A stretch of DNA of 64,000 nucleotides from Leifsonia sp. ALI-44-B (GTDB lineage Bacteria; Actinomycetota; Actinomycetes; Actinomycetales; Microbacteriaceae). This document shows, piece by piece, positions 62,352 through 64,000 of this stretch. Where the stretch lies: the NCBI RefSeq assembly GCF_001984125.1, contig NZ_MTQL01000007.1:62001-126000 (forward strand), in the 5' to 3' direction. The notes beneath the pieces are model-generated. The model was not told the DNA's origin. It did not search any database and was given only the letters and a program-made list of their open reading frames with translations. The first letter of the stretch is position 1. The number at the start of each line of letters is the position of its first letter. Position numbers and translations under genes: made by a program.

Positions 62352-62513
62352 CCTGCTCCACGCTCCATCCGAGGGTGCGTCCGGTCGATTCGTCGGCCGG
62401 GCGCACCCTTCTTCGTGGGAGCGCAGACCCGAGCGGCATCACGGTCGTGGGAACGCGATCATCCGCAACATTGCTGCGCTAGGCTCGTCTGCGGTTCACA
62501 TCTGGGGAGACGA

Positions 62514-64000
62514 GTGGCAGCGCAAACGACAACCGAACAGGCAGCTTCTCTTCCGGAGACGACGGCGGCACCTCGCGGCCGGGTTCGCGCCGATATTCAG
62601 GGGCTGCGCGCCGTGGCCGTCGTGGCCGTCATCCTCAATCACCTGCTGGGATGGCCGAGCGGCGGTTTCGTGGGCGTCGACGTGTTCTTCGTCATCTCGG
62701 GCTTCCTGATCACGGGCCTCATCCTGCGCGAACGTGAGCGCACCGGCCGTTTCAGCATCGTGGGCTTCTATGCGCGCCGCATCCGCCGCATCCTGCCCGC
62801 CGCCCTCACCGTGCTCATCGCGACGACGGCCGTCGGCTGGTTCGTGTTCAACAAGACGCGCGCCTGGGAGACCATCTGGGATGCCGTGGCCAGCTTCTTC
62901 CTGGCCGCCAACTGGCGCTTCGCGGTCACGGGCACCGACTACTTTCAGCAGACCGACGCCGATTCGCCGCTGCAGCACTTCTGGTCGCTGAGCGTCGAGG
63001 AGCAGTTCTACCTCGTGTGGCCCGCGTTGCTGCTGCTGCTGTTCGCCATCGGGATGCTGCTCGCCCGGGGCAACCGCGAACGCTCGGGTCGCCGCATCCG
63101 CATCGTCGTGATCGTCGCGATGGGCCTGATCTCGGTCGCGTCCTTCGCCTTCGCCGTGTGGGAGACGCGCGAGAACGCTGAGATCGCCTACTTCTCGACC
63201 TTCACGCGCGTGTGGGAGCTCGGCGTCGGCGCGGTGTTGGCCGCGGCCGCTCCCCTGTTCCTGCGGCTGCCCGTCGCCGTGCGTTTCGTGCTCGGCTGGG
63301 CCGGACTCGCGGGCATCGTCGCCTCGTTCTTCGTCATCGACGCCTCGAAGCCGTTCCCCGGGCCGTGGGCGGCCCTGCCCGTCGTCGCGACGGCCGTAGT
63401 ATTGCTCGCGGGCATCGGCGGGCCGCAGCGTTACCTCTTCCCCATCAGCAACCCCGTCACAACGTTCCTCGGCAACATCTCGTATTCGCTCTACCTGTGG
63501 CACTTCCCCGTGATCGTGTTCGTGCCGCTGTTCCTCGTCGACGAGACGCTCGAGCGCACGATCATCACGGCGGGCCTCATCTTCGTGATCTCGGTTTTGG
63601 CCTACCTGCTGATCGAGCAGCCGTTGCACCACTCCCCCTGGTTGCGGTCGTTCTCCGATGCCGGGGTGACGGATGCCGAGGCTCGACGCGTCGCGCGCGC
63701 GACCGCCCGCAGTGAGGCGTGGGGCCGCTGGCAGGAGAGGTTCGGCTCGCAGTTCATCCTCTCGACCCTGGCCCTGCTCGTGGTCGTCACGGTCGTCATC
63801 ATCGCCGCCGGTTTCTCGTCGCGCGGGCAGGCCCCGCAGGCCGCGCCCGAGGCTTCGCAACAGAACGCGGCGAACCCGCTCGACCAGGCGCGCGCGGACC
63901 TGAGCGCCGCGCTCTCGGCCACGGCCTGGCCCGACAACCTGTCGCCCTCGCTCGACGACGCCATGCGCACCACCTCGAACGACAACCCGGCCCGCGGATG
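62514..64000 (+). CDS. OafA/YrhL-type acyltransferase (3' partial)
   Basis: The frame is open from GTG 62514 to the window end (495 codons so far). An acyltransferase family 3 membrane domain has RADIQGLRAVAVVAVILNHL, DVFFVISGFLITGLI and FWSLSVEEQFYLVWP, with about ten membrane segments and a further one near residue 420. A Gln/Pro/Ala linker then begins what is normally a C-terminal SGNH domain, cut here. It transfers acetyl or other acyl groups to cell-surface polysaccharides. A GGGGAG site precedes the start. Confidence 0.92.
   Translation, partial: MAAQTTTEQAASLPETTAAPRGRVRADIQGLRAVAVVAVILNHLLGWPSGGFVGVDVFFVISGFLITGLILRERERTGRFSIVGFYARRIRRILPAALTVLIATTAVGWFVFNKTRAWETIWDAVASFFLAANWRFAVTGTDYFQQTDADSPLQHFWSLSVEEQFYLVWPALLLLLFAIGMLLARGNRERSGRRIRIVVIVAMGLISVASFAFAVWETRENAEIAYFSTFTRVWELGVGAVLAAAAPLFLRLPVAVRFVLGWAGLAGIVASFFVIDASKPFPGPWAALPVVATAVVLLAGIGGPQRYLFPISNPVTTFLGNISYSLYLWHFPVIVFVPLFLVDETLERTIITAGLIFVISVLAYLLIEQPLHHSPWLRSFSDAGVTDAEARRVARATARSEAWGRWQERFGSQFILSTLALLVVVTVVIIAAGFSSRGQAPQAAPEASQQNAANPLDQARADLSAALSATAWPDNLSPSLDDAMRTTSNDNPARG

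Overview
The window is high-GC bacterial DNA, very probably from an actinobacterium of the Microbacteriaceae type. The basis is the GTG/TTG starts, many promoters of the form TANNNT placed 6-7 nt before a start codon (leaderless mRNAs), SufS/SufU, LCP and M23 cell-wall proteins, CtaG, and the ATP-grasp/alpha-E/transglutaminase triad. It looks chromosomal: there is no transposase, integrase, phage gene or CRISPR array. It holds about 51 protein genes, three tRNAs and one candidate ncRNA. The first gene (YihY/BrkB) and the last (acyltransferase) are cut by the window edges.

Layout. 1-9.9 kb: envelope protein YihY, an M23 peptidase-like protein, an aldo/keto reductase, a small membrane protein divergent from a LysR regulator, tRNA-Arg, a VIT1/CCC1 iron transporter behind a strong palindromic operator, a MetE-like enzyme with a possibly structured leader, and CorA. 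9.9-11.1 kb: an HTH antitoxin-like/nucleotidyltransferase toxin-like pair with a four-half-site operator. 11.2-21.6 kb: CDF transporter, two tRNA-Ser genes (one followed by 33-bp repeats made from its own 3' end), LCP protein, HAD phosphatase, serS, diacylglycerol kinase, two membrane proteins, pheA and pgm. 21.6-30.4 kb: a secreted amidase lipoprotein, a LacI regulator, sufS-sufU, a solitary DNA methyltransferase translationally coupled to a lipoate ligase, and two esterase/lipase genes. 30.5-36.8 kb: a candidate ncRNA, then a LacI / GH1 beta-glucosidase / ABC sugar-transporter operon. Its promoter is bracketed by two sites close to the CebR/CelR cellobiose-repressor box. 36.8-40.8 kb: response regulator, transglutaminase, alpha-E and circularly permuted ATP-grasp proteins. 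41-44.4 kb: DHFR-like and aldo/keto reductases, two small unknown proteins and a third LacI regulator. 44.6-50.2 kb: a WXG-like secreted-protein locus with a lipoprotein, followed by a SipW-type pair in which the signal peptidase is fused to what looks like its own substrate. 50.2-64 kb: MFS exporter, diketogluconate reductase, CtaG and DUF2243 membrane proteins, GH3 beta-glucosidase, MBL hydrolase, zinc alcohol dehydrogenase, a wall-anchored M14 carboxypeptidase and an OafA-type acyltransferase.

The points most worth following are: two genes (amidase lipoprotein, LacI of the sugar operon) whose only plausible start is ATC, each 5 nt after a strong Shine-Dalgarno; the leaderless promoter set; the SipW-substrate fusion; the WXG/lipoprotein locus; the two-operator layout of the beta-glucoside operon; and short tandem repeats just after several stop codons. 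Functions come from recognised motifs, not from database searches.
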